NCBI GenBank assembly: GCA_017455225.1
Contig: JAFTBL010000153.1
Coordinates: forward strand, 1-5,239
Length of the DNA: 5,239 bases
DNA from: Oscillospiraceae bacterium
Lineage (GTDB): Bacteria > Bacillota_A > Clostridia > Oscillospirales > Oscillospiraceae
Direction: 5' to 3'
The position numbers and the translations under genes were made by a program. Below, piece after piece: positions 1-5,239 of this stretch. Under the pieces are notes generated by a model. It was not told where the DNA came from, made no database searches, and worked only from the letters and a program-made list of their open reading frames with translations. The first letter of the stretch is position 1. Each line of letters starts with the position of its first letter.

Positions 1-647
1 GCCACGGTGCCCTCCAGCAGCTTCAAAAGCGCCTGCTGCACGCCCTCGCCGGATCCGTCGCGGGTGATGGACGTGTTCTCGCTCTTGCGGGCGATCTTGT
101 CGATCTCATCCACGTAGATGATGCCGTGCTCGGCCCGCTCCACGTCGAAATCCGCCGCCTGCAAAAGCCGCAGCAGGATGTTCTCCACGTCGTCGCCCAC
201 GTAGCCGGCCTCGGTCAGCGTGGTGGCGTCGGCGATGGCAAAGGGCACCTTCAGCACCCGGGCCAGCATCTGGGCAAAGAGGGTCTTGCCGCTGCCGGTA
301 GGGCCGATCATGAGGATGTTGCTCTTTTGCAGCTCCACGTCCTCGTCGTCGCCGAAATAAATGCGCTTATAGTGGTTGTACACCGACACGGACAGCGCCA
401 CCTTGGCGCTCTCCTGCCCGATGACGTACTGATCCAGCACGTCCTTGATCTCCCGGGGCGTGGGCAGTTCCTCCAGATCGGTGAACAGCTCCTCCGGTGA
501 GGCGGAATAGCCCTCGTCCAGAATGGACAGGCACAGATTCACGCACTCGTCGCAGATGCGCACGCCGGGCCCCTGGATCATGCGGTGCACCTGCGATTCG
601 CTCTTGCCGCAAAATGAGCAGCGCAGCGACTTCTTGTCTTCCGCCAT
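1..647 (-). CDS. clpX: ATP-dependent Clp protease ATP-binding subunit ClpX (partial, C-terminal part beyond the left edge)
   Basis: ClpX is the AAA+ unfoldase that recognises substrates, unfolds them with ATP and threads them into ClpP in the cytoplasm. About 215 residues are visible, roughly the first half of a protein that is usually about 420 residues. The N-terminal zinc-binding domain shows Cys10, Cys13, Cys32 and Cys35 (CSFC and CDEC pairs). The AAA+ domain follows, with Walker A GPTGSGKT at residues 115-122 (bases 282-305), the pore-loop GYVG at 148-151 (bases 195-206) and Walker B VDEID at 179-183 (bases 99-113). The frame then reads [17 protein letters not shown] up to the edge, as in the family. 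The start ATG (645-647) has AGAGG at 656-660, 8 bases upstream, lying inside the last codons of clpP. The gene is therefore very likely co-transcribed and translationally coupled with clpP. No frameshift or missing motif is seen in the visible part. Sensor 2 and the ClpP-contacting IGF-type loop lie outside the window. Confidence 0.97.
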   Translation of the reverse strand, partial: MAEDKKSLRCSFCGKSESQVHRMIQGPGVRICDECVNLCLSILDEGYSASPEELFTDLEELPTPREIKDVLDQYVIGQESAKVALSVSVYNHYKRIYFGDDEDVELQKSNILMIGPTGSGKTLFAQMLARVLKVPFAIADATTLTEAGYVGDDVENILLRLLQAADFDVERAEHGIIYVDEIDKIARKSENTSITRDGSGEGVQQALLKLLEGTV

Positions 648-652
648 GTCTG

Positions 653-1234
653 TTACCTCTTGTAGATGACCTTATCCACCAGACCGTACTCTTTTGCCTC
701 CTCCGCGGCCATCCAGTGGTCGCGCTCGGAGTCCGCCTTCACCTGCTCCGGCGTTTTGCCGGTGTTCCCGGCCAGGATCTTGTTCAGCCGCTCCTTGATC
801 TTCAGGAAATGCTCCACGTCAATCTCCATATCCGTCACCTTGCCTTGGGTGCCGGCGGAGGGCTGGTGGATCATGATCTCGGCATTGGGCAGGGCAATGC
901 GCTTGCCCTTGGCGCCGGAGCTGAGCAGGAACGCGCCCATGCTGGCGGCCATGCCGATGCAGATGGTGGACACGTCGCACTTGATATACTGCATGGTGTC
1001 ATAGATGGCCATGCCGGCGGTCACGGAGCCGCCGGGGCTGTTGATGTACATCTGGATGTCCTTGTCGGGATCCTGCGCCTCCAGATACAGCAGCTGTGCC
1101 ACCACAAGGCTGGCAGTGGTGTCATTTACCTCTTCGCCCAGGAAGACGATGCGGTCGTTGAGCAGGCGGGAGAAAATGTCGTACGACCGCTCGCCGCGGT
1201 TGGTCTGCTCCACAACGTAAGGGACTAAACTCAT
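653..1234 (-). CDS. clpP: ATP-dependent Clp protease proteolytic subunit ClpP
   Basis: ClpP is the serine peptidase that forms a two-ring, 14-subunit barrel and degrades proteins fed in by ClpX or other Clp ATPases. The product is 193 residues, a normal full length. The catalytic triad is intact at the usual positions: Ser98 in GMAASMGA, His123 in MIHQPSAG and Asp172 in SERDHW. The oxyanion-loop region SPGGSV is at residues 66-71, and the C-terminal EYGLVDKV is typical. The chosen start, reading [10 protein letters not shown], gives the usual N-terminus for the family. It has a near-perfect AGGAGGT at 1242-1248, 7 bases upstream. The frame stays open further upstream to 1405, but that extension is arginine-rich, overlaps tig and looks nothing like ClpP, so it was discarded. 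The stop TAA (653-655) is 5 bases before the clpX start. The gene lies 79 bases after tig, in the conserved tig-clpP-clpX order. No CtsR-type tandem heptad operator was seen upstream. Confidence 0.99.
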   Translation of the reverse strand: MSLVPYVVEQTNRGERSYDIFSRLLNDRIVFLGEEVNDTTASLVVAQLLYLEAQDPDKDIQMYINSPGGSVTAGMAIYDTMQYIKCDVSTICIGMAASMGAFLLSSGAKGKRIALPNAEIMIHQPSAGTQGKVTDMEIDVEHFLKIKERLNKILAGNTGKTPEQVKADSERDHWMAAEEAKEYGLVDKVIYKR

Positions 1235-1241
1235 GGGAAAT

Positions 1242-1248
1242 ACCTCCT
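1242..1248 (-). promoter_or_regulatory. Ribosome binding site deciding the clpP start
   Basis: AGGAGGT, close to a full match to the 16S 3' end, sits 7 bases before the ATG at 1232-1234. It rules out the longer upstream reading of the same frame. Confidence 0.9.
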
Positions 1249-1253
1249 GTAAA

Positions 1254-1270
1254 TTAGTAGATGCTACCAA
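1254..1270 (-). other. Small dyad just upstream of the clpP ribosome binding site
   Basis: On the minus strand TTGGTAG, CAT, CTACTAA can fold as a 7-bp stem with one G-U pair and a 3-base loop, ending 5 bases before AGGAGGT. As DNA the core GTAG-CAT-CTAC is a perfect dyad. It could be a leader structure or a protein site; evidence is limited to symmetry and position. It does not match CtsR or HrcA (CIRCE) operators. Confidence 0.3.
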
Positions 1271-1304
1271 AGTATGCCCGCCCTGACGTGATTTTATCGG
1301 GTCG

Positions 1305-1326
1305 GAGCGCAGATCACTCCGCGCTC
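1305..1326 (-). other. Possible mRNA hairpin across the tig stop codon
   Basis: GAGCGC and GCGCTC form a perfect, GC-rich 6-bp stem around a 10-base loop that contains the tig stop (1314-1316). No T-run follows on the minus strand, so it is not a standard intrinsic terminator. It could affect stability or partial readthrough between tig and clpP, or be chance. Confidence 0.3.
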
Positions 1327-2630
1327 TTGTCCTCGCTCTCCTTCTTTTCCTCCACGACGGCCGTGGCCTTGGCGCTGTCGGCCACCAGACGGATGACCTT
1401 CTCACGCATGACCTGCTCCTTCACGTCCTCGGCACGCAGGTACTTCTTCACGTTCTCCAGCTCCATGCCGTACTGGTCGGCCAGCTTCTTCATTTCGGCC
1501 TCCACCTCGTCGTCGGTGGCGTCCAGCTTCTCGGCCTTGATGATGGCGGCGATGGCCAGATCCATGCGCACCTGACGCTTGGCAGGCTCCTGCGCGTCCG
1601 CCAGCACGCTCTCCTCGCTGCCGCCGGTCATCTTGACATACTGGTCAAAGGGGATGCCCTGAGACGCCAGCTGCTGCTTGAGGTTGTCCACCATGTGGCG
1701 GGCCTGCAGGTCGATCATATCCTCGGGGATATCCGCCTCGATGCCCTCGGCCACCTTGTCCATCAGCACGTCCTCAAAGGCGCGCTGGGCGGCGCTCTTG
1801 CGCTCGTCGGTGATCTTCTTCTTCAGGTCGGCCTTCAGCTCCTTGATGGTGTCGAACTCGGACACGTCCTTGGCGAACTCGTCGTCCAGCGCCGGGACTT
1901 CCTTGACCTTGACTTCGTTGACCTTCACGTGGAACACCACCGGCTTGCCGGCAAGCTCGGGGGTATAGTCCTTGGGGAAGGTGATGTCGATATCCTTCTC
2001 CTCGCCGGCCTTCATGCCGATGAGCTGATCTTCAAACCCGGGCACGAAGCTGCCGGAGCCGATCTCCAGATCGAAGTTGGTGCCCTTGCCGCCGTCAAAG
2101 GGCACGCCGTTGTCAAAGCCCTCGAAGTCGATGTCGGCGGTGTCGCCCTTTTTCACGGCGCGCTCCACGCTCACCAGCCGGCTGTTGCGCTCGGCCATTT
2201 CCTTGAGGCGGGCATTCACGTCGGCCGCCATGACCTTCACCTCGGCGCGGGGGGCTTCCAAGCCCTTGTACTGGCCCAGCTTCACCTCGGGATACACCGC
2301 CACGGTGCACTTGAAGGAGGCGCCGTCCTTGCCCACGTTCTCCAGTTCCACCTGCGGGTAGCCCACCACGTCCAGCTCCTGCTCCTTCACGGCGGCCTCA
2401 TAGGCGTCGGGAAGCACGATATTCACAGCCTCCTCATAGAACACCTCGGCGCCGTACATGCCCTCGATGATCTTGCGGGGCGCCTTGCCGGGGCGGAAGC
2501 CGGGTACGTTGATCTTGCCGCGCATCTTCAGATATGCCTTGTTCACGGCGGCTTCGAATTCCTCCGCCGCCACCTCGATGGTCAGCACGACCTTGCTGTT
2601 CTCGATTTTCTCACAGGATTTCACGCTCAT
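1314..2630 (-). CDS. tig: Trigger factor, ribosome-associated chaperone and peptidyl-prolyl isomerase
   Basis: Trigger factor binds the ribosome near the peptide exit (through L23 in the studied proteins) and shields nascent chains; it also has FKBP-type prolyl isomerase activity. The product is 438 residues, close to the usual 425-450. The N-terminal ribosome-binding domain (about 1-115) carries the signature GFRPGK at 44-49. The FKBP-like domain spans about 160-245, with [16 protein letters not shown] and [17 protein letters not shown]. The C-terminal chaperone domain (about 246-420) is rich in charged helices and ends in a hydrophilic Glu/Lys tail. The start reading [10 protein letters not shown] was chosen because GGAGG lies at 2641-2645, 10 bases upstream. 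An in-frame ATG 13 codons earlier has no comparable site and would add residues atypical of the family. The gene has its own predicted promoter at 2718-2746 and probably heads a tig-clpP-clpX transcript. Confidence 0.98.
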   Translation of the reverse strand: MSVKSCEKIENSKVVLTIEVAAEEFEAAVNKAYLKMRGKINVPGFRPGKAPRKIIEGMYGAEVFYEEAVNIVLPDAYEAAVKEQELDVVGYPQVELENVGKDGASFKCTVAVYPEVKLGQYKGLEAPRAEVKVMAADVNARLKEMAERNSRLVSVERAVKKGDTADIDFEGFDNGVPFDGGKGTNFDLEIGSGSFVPGFEDQLIGMKAGEEKDIDITFPKDYTPELAGKPVVFHVKVNEVKVKEVPALDDEFAKDVSEFDTIKELKADLKKKITDERKSAAQRAFEDVLMDKVAEGIEADIPEDMIDLQARHMVDNLKQQLASQGIPFDQYVKMTGGSEESVLADAQEPAKRQVRMDLAIAAIIKAEKLDATDDEVEAEMKKLADQYGMELENVKKYLRAEDVKEQVMREKVIRLVADSAKATAVVEEKKESEDKSAE

Positions 2631-2640
2631 GTTTCTTTTT

Positions 2641-2645
2641 CCTCC
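2641..2645 (-). promoter_or_regulatory. Ribosome binding site deciding the tig start
   Basis: GGAGG lies 10 bases before the ATG at 2628-2630, followed by an A-rich spacer. It supports the 438-residue product over the start 13 codons upstream, which falls before this site. Confidence 0.85.
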
Positions 2646-2717
2646 GTTCAGCACCGACTTGCAGATCACTACATTTAAGTGTTTAATCAGTGCATTATGA
2701 TATGATAACAGAAAATG

Positions 2718-2746
2718 ATTTTAATTTCCACACTTTTTTGCGTCAA
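2718..2746 (-). promoter_or_regulatory. Predicted housekeeping sigma factor promoter for tig
   Basis: Read on the minus strand, the -35 box is TTGACG (2741-2746, 5 of 6 to consensus), the spacer is exactly 17 bases and the -10 box is TAAAAT (2718-2723, 5 of 6). The surrounding DNA is strongly AT-rich in an otherwise GC-rich window. Transcription would start near 2711, leaving a leader of about 80 bases before tig. A weaker overlapping option, TGGAAA with a 17-base spacer and TATCAT, lies slightly downstream. The -35 box overlaps the TGA of the metallophosphoesterase gene. Confidence 0.75.
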
Positions 2747-2753
2747 TCGCAAA
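2737..2753. repeat. Perfect 6-bp inverted repeat centred on the tig -35 box
   Basis: The two arms TTTGCG and CGCAAA flank five bases, giving a 17-base dyad that contains almost all of the -35 hexamer of the tig promoter and the stop codon of the upstream gene. Its position would suit a repressor operator. It could equally be chance in AT-rich DNA or a weak transcript hairpin. On the minus strand no T-run follows it, so it is not a terminator for the upstream genes. Confidence 0.35.
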
Positions 2754-3429
2754 TTTTTTTCGGGGCGAACCCCAAATAATCCGCCGAGACCAGCGAAAAC
2801 TCCGTCCCGTATCGCTCTCCCTCCTGTGCCAGACGGTGTGAGGCACCGTGAAGATGGCCGTAAAAGCACCGTTTCACGCCGTACTGCCGCAGCAGCGCCA
2901 AAAGCTCCGGGCACTCGTAGCCCTGATAGAGCGGCGGATAGTGGAGAAAGCAGAGCTTCTCCGCCTCACCGGCCGAGCGAAGCGAGGTCTCCAGCCGCCC
3001 CGCCTCCCGCAGCAGCATCTTCCTGTCGTGCCCCTGAGCGTCCAGCTCGTAGAACCAGCCCCGGGTACCGCACAGCGCCGTGCCGCCGTACCACAGGCAG
3101 TTGTTGTGCAAAAGCTCCAGCGTGGTAAGGCCGTGCTCGGCAAAGAAACGCTGCATCTTGGCGGCGGTGTTCCACCAGTAGTCGTGGTTGCCCTTCATCA
3201 GGATCTTGCGCCCCGGCAGGGCGTTGATGAACTGCAGATCCTTAAGCGATTCCTCCAGACTCATGCCCCAGCTCAGATCGCCGCACAGCACAGTCACGTC
3301 GTCCTCCCGCAGGCCGGAAAAGCCGTCGGCTATGCGCTCCACGTAGCGGGCCCAGCCGCTGCCGAACACCTCCATGCTTTTGTCGCTGCCAAGAGACAGG
3401 TGCAGATCTCCTATGGTATAAAGCGCCAT
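2743..3429 (-). CDS. Calcineurin-like metallophosphoesterase, substrate unknown
   Basis: This is a predicted dinuclear-metal phosphoesterase of 228 residues with the full set of family motifs in order: GDLH at 7-10 (Asp8, His10), GDLSW at 50-54 (Asp51, expected metal bridge), GNHD at 80-83 (Asn81, His82), His163 in LHYPP, and GHLHG at 191-195 (His192, His194). The layout fits the bacterial 'predicted phosphohydrolase' group of the calcineurin-like superfamily, in which GNHD is followed by aromatic residues, here YWW. No signal peptide or membrane segment is visible, so it is probably cytoplasmic. The substrate cannot be read from the sequence; phosphodiesters, nucleotides and phosphoproteins are all possible. 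The start ATG has AAAGGAG at 3436-3442, and the gene begins 12 bases after the dipeptidase stop, suggesting an operon. The last codons and the TGA (2743-2745) overlap the -35 box of the tig promoter, and no intrinsic terminator with a T-run follows. Confidence 0.92.
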   Translation of the reverse strand: MALYTIGDLHLSLGSDKSMEVFGSGWARYVERIADGFSGLREDDVTVLCGDLSWGMSLEESLKDLQFINALPGRKILMKGNHDYWWNTAAKMQRFFAEHGLTTLELLHNNCLWYGGTALCGTRGWFYELDAQGHDRKMLLREAGRLETSLRSAGEAEKLCFLHYPPLYQGYECPELLALLRQYGVKRCFYGHLHGASHRLAQEGERYGTEFSLVSADYLGFAPKKICD

Positions 3430-3441
3430 CGCCCTCTCCTT

Positions 3442-4365
3442 TCACAGCAAGCGCCGCAGGTTGTTCCAGAAAATATCCTCCAGCAGCGCCCGGTCATACC
3501 CCCGCTGACGCAAGGCCTCGTACAGCCGCGGCACGTCCTCTTCGCCGCCGATGCCGGACGGCGCCGGCTCACAGCCGTCCAGATCCCCGCCGATGCACAG
3601 GGTCTTTTCTCCGTCCAGCGCCAGAAAATGCTCCACGTGGCGGATCAGCCCCTCCAGCGAGGGGCGGGTTTCGTCCACAAAAGCCGGACAGAAGTTCAGA
3701 CCCGCCACGCCGCCCAGATCCCGGATGGCGCGGAACTGATCGTCCGTCAGATTGCGGCTGTGGGGGCATACTGCCCGGGCGTTGGAATGGGAGGCCACGA
3801 TGGGGCGGCGCGCCATTTTGACCAGATCCCAGAACCCAGCATCGGACAGGTGAGACACGTCGGCATACACGTCCTGCGTCTCCAGCTCCCGCACGAAGCC
3901 GCGCCCCTGCTCGCTCAGGCCGCGATCCGGCTCTTCCCGGTGGGTGCCGGAGAGCGGATTGGCCCGGTTCCATGTAAGGTTAATCAGCTTTACACCCCAT
4001 GATGCGACAAGGCTTATGCGCTCCTCCTCACAGTCCAGAAGGTCGGCGCCCTCGATGGACAAAAGCGCCGCCTCCTGCCCGGCGGCCACGGCGCCGTCCA
4101 CCTCCGCGCCCGTGCGGCAGCGACGGATCAGATCGGCGTTTTGCTCCGTTTCACGGCAAAACCGGTCGTAAAGCCGCAGGCACTGCGCCCACATGCCGTC
4201 CGGCGGTGCCTTGGCGGCGTCGTGATACAGGGCAAAAAACTGTGCCCGGCGGGAAAACCCCCGCCCCCGGCACAGATCCAGCTGCAGCGCGTTTTCCCGC
4301 AGGGAAACGTCCAGCCCCAGGCAGCAGGAAACGGTGTCGCAATGGGCGTCAAAATATGGGATCAT
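3442..4365 (-). CDS. Membrane-dipeptidase-family (peptidase M19) zinc dipeptidase
   Basis: The product, 307 residues, belongs to the renal/membrane dipeptidase family. These are amidohydrolase-fold metalloenzymes that cleave dipeptides, with activity on D-amino-acid dipeptides known for some bacterial members. Expected metal and catalytic residues are visible in order: His8 and Asp10 in DAHCDT, Glu105 in SIEGAD (the bridging ligand), His172 in DVSHLSD, His193 in ASHSNARAV and Asp261 in GGDLDG. The segment HSRNLTDDQ at 202-210 is a family hallmark. Despite the family name there is no signal peptide, lipobox or membrane segment. It also has 12 cysteines, so it is most likely a cytosolic enzyme. 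The start ATG has GAGG at 4372-4375, 6 bases upstream, overlapping the yraN stop, and only 8 bases separate the genes. A role in recycling peptides from food or cell wall is plausible but is inference only. Confidence 0.94.
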   Translation of the reverse strand: MIPYFDAHCDTVSCCLGLDVSLRENALQLDLCRGRGFSRRAQFFALYHDAAKAPPDGMWAQCLRLYDRFCRETEQNADLIRRCRTGAEVDGAVAAGQEAALLSIEGADLLDCEEERISLVASWGVKLINLTWNRANPLSGTHREEPDRGLSEQGRGFVRELETQDVYADVSHLSDAGFWDLVKMARRPIVASHSNARAVCPHSRNLTDDQFRAIRDLGGVAGLNFCPAFVDETRPSLEGLIRHVEHFLALDGEKTLCIGGDLDGCEPAPSGIGGEEDVPRLYEALRQRGYDRALLEDIFWNNLRRLL

Positions 4366-4373
4366 AAGTCACC

Positions 4374-4724
4374 TCAAAACGCGTTTTCCAGATATTCTAT
4401 GCGCTCTACAGTGCCGTCATCTCCCGCGTAAACTTCTGCCACGTCAAACCGGGCGGGACAGTCCAGCTCGTGGGCGCTCAAGTAAAAAAGCGCCGTCTTG
4501 CGCAGCTTTTCCTGCTTCTGCGCCGTCACCGCCTCCCGGGGCAGTCCATAGCGTACGCCGCTGCGGAGCTTCACCTCCACAAAGCACAGCACGGCGCCCT
4601 TTTGTGCGATCAGATCGATCTCGCCGTAGCGGCAATGATAGCTGTGGCACAGCAGCGTATAACCATGCCGCCGGAGCCACGCGGCCACCGCCGCCTCGCC
4701 CCGCGTTCCTGTCTGGCGGCTCAC
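4374..4724 (-). CDS. yraN: YraN/UPF0102 family predicted endonuclease
   Basis: This small protein has the restriction-endonuclease-like fold of the UPF0102 group, usually 110-130 residues and of uncertain cellular role, perhaps in DNA processing or repair. With the GTG start it has 116 residues. The motifs are RGE near the N-terminus (Glu10), GEIDLIA at 34-40 (Glu35, Asp37), FVEVKLR at 48-54 (Glu50, Lys52) and Gln69-Lys70, the usual nuclease-type set. Two starts are possible. The ATG at 4737-4739 gives 121 residues but has only a weak purine stretch (GAAGAA) upstream. The GTG at 4722-4724 has GGAGG at 4733-4737, 8 bases away, and overlaps the rnhB stop in a GTGA arrangement typical of coupled genes, so I prefer it. 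It lies directly after rnhB, a common pairing in Firmicutes. Confidence 0.93.
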   Translation of the reverse strand: MSRQTGTRGEAAVAAWLRRHGYTLLCHSYHCRYGEIDLIAQKGAVLCFVEVKLRSGVRYGLPREAVTAQKQEKLRKTALFYLSAHELDCPARFDVAEVYAGDDGTVERIEYLENAF

Positions 4725-5239
4725 TTTTCCGCCCTCCATTTCTTCAAAAACGACAGGCGGTGCTCCGGGCAGGGGCCGTACTGATCCAACAGGGCGTAAT
4801 GCAGCCGGGTGCCGTATCCCTTGTGGCGGGCAAACTGATACTGGGGATAGCGCCGGTCCAGCACCTCCGTCACGTAGCGGTCACGGCTGACCTTGGCCAG
4901 CACCGACGCCGCGGCGATGCTGGCGCTTTTGCCGTCGCCGCCCACCACGCAGCGGTGGGGCGTGGTGATGGCAAAGGCGCGCCCCGCGTCCCGGTTGCCG
5001 TCGATCAGCGCGGCGTCCGCCGGGCGGGAAAGAGCGTCGATGGCCAGCTGCATCGCCTTCATCCGGGCGGAGAGGATATCGGTGGCGTCGATCTCCGACG
5101 CCTCCACCCGCGCCACCGCCCATGCCACGGCCTGCTGGGTGATCTGGTCGTACAGCACCTCCCGCCGCCGCTCCGTCAGGGTCTTGGAGTCGTTCAGCCC
5201 GGGGATGAGCAGGTGCCGGGGCAGTATGACGGCGGCGGC
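4721..5239 (-). CDS. rnhB: Ribonuclease HII (partial, N-terminus beyond the right edge)
   Basis: RNase HII cuts the RNA strand of RNA-DNA hybrids and nicks at single ribonucleotides in DNA, starting their removal. The visible 172 codons run from AAAVILP to the TGA at 4721-4723. The first 20 to 30 residues, including the DEAGRG motif with the first two acidic catalytic residues, lie outside the window. The visible motifs are GLNDSKTL near the edge, LIDGN (third catalytic Asp, codon 5000-5002), VGGDGKSASIAAASVLAKVSRD (fourth catalytic Asp in GGD, codon 4934-4936) and HKGYGT. The family usually has KGD where this protein has GGD, and the spacing between the two Asp residues is 22 here against 18 in the E. 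coli enzyme as I recall it. Both look like tolerated variation rather than decay. The GTG at 5156-5158 is an internal codon, not the start, because the conserved frame continues to the edge. Confidence 0.96.
   Translation of the reverse strand, partial: AAAVILPRHLLIPGLNDSKTLTERRREVLYDQITQQAVAWAVARVEASEIDATDILSARMKAMQLAIDALSRPADAALIDGNRDAGRAFAITTPHRCVVGGDGKSASIAAASVLAKVSRDRYVTEVLDRRYPQYQFARHKGYGTRLHYALLDQYGPCPEHRLSFLKKWRAEK
4733..4737 (-). promoter_or_regulatory. Ribosome binding site favouring the GTG start of yraN
   Basis: GGAGG lies inside the last codons of rnhB, 8 bases before the GTG at 4722-4724. The alternative ATG partly overlaps this site and so cannot use it. Confidence 0.65.

Noticed and set aside
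497..1228. A 243-codon plus-strand open frame opposite clpX and clpP
   Set aside because: ClpP and ClpX are certain on the minus strand with all catalytic motifs; the plus-strand frame is a shadow.
1235..1405. N-terminal extension of the clpP frame into tig
   Set aside because: It is Arg/Ser/Pro-rich, overlaps the 3' end of tig and ignores the strong ribosome binding site at 1242-1248.
1695..2678. A 327-codon open frame on the plus strand opposite tig
   Set aside because: It mirrors a clearly real trigger factor gene. Its His/Leu/Gly/Val-rich composition is typical of antisense frames of GC-rich genes, and it has no recognisable domain or ribosome binding site.
2737..2760. Possible plus-strand intrinsic terminator (TTTGCG/CGCAAA stem followed by a T-run)
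   Set aside because: No plus-strand gene ends here, and the stem is short. For the minus-strand transcripts the T-run is on the wrong side.
2762..2773. GGGG-TTCG-CCCC hairpin near the end of the phosphoesterase gene
   Set aside because: It is only 4 bp, lies inside coding sequence (codons for Gly-Phe-Ala-Pro) and is followed by A residues, not T, on the transcribed strand, so it is not a terminator.
2848..4002. A 384-codon open frame on the plus strand opposite the phosphoesterase and dipeptidase genes
   Set aside because: It spans two real genes and their junction on the other strand, has antisense-type composition (Gln, His, Ala, Val) and no family motifs.
1..5239. Mobile elements, CRISPR arrays, tRNA/rRNA, phage or defence genes
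   Set aside because: None seen: no long direct or terminal repeats, no array periodicity, and every coding stretch is assigned to a housekeeping or metabolic family.

Overview
The window is an ordinary chromosomal segment of a GC-rich, low-redundancy bacterial genome, with seven genes all read from the minus strand. The best guess for the source is a Gram-positive Clostridia of the Oscillospiraceae/Ruminococcaceae type. This is inferred from the tig-clpP-clpX order, which is typical of Firmicutes, from rnhB followed by a YraN-family gene, from strong GGAGG ribosome binding sites, and from GC-ending codons. No taxonomic marker gene is present, so the placement is tentative.

In the direction of transcription (high to low coordinates) the first block is rnhB (RNase HII, 5' end outside the window), yraN (small predicted endonuclease), an M19-type dipeptidase and a calcineurin-like metallophosphoesterase. 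These four genes overlap or are 8 to 12 bases apart, so they are probably one transcription unit that starts beyond the right edge. RNase HII and YraN point to nucleic-acid housekeeping. The other two are a metal-dependent peptidase and a phosphoesterase of unknown substrate.

A 112-base AT-rich gap (2631-2742) separates this block from the second one. It contains a very good housekeeping-type promoter (TTGACG, 17 bases, TAAAAT) whose -35 box overlaps the stop codon of the phosphoesterase gene. The second block is tig (trigger factor), clpP and clpX (cut by the left edge): a chaperone that meets nascent chains at the ribosome, and the protease and unfoldase that degrade proteins. A 79-base gap between tig and clpP holds two small inverted repeats but no convincing promoter or terminator. 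clpX follows clpP by only 5 bases, with its ribosome binding site inside the end of clpP.

I found no mobile element, CRISPR array, tRNA, rRNA, phage gene or unknown gene cassette, and no stretch over 300 bases lacks a gene. Long plus-strand open frames are shadows of the real genes. I see no evidence of a new biological system; the points worth a second look are regulatory details and start-site choices.
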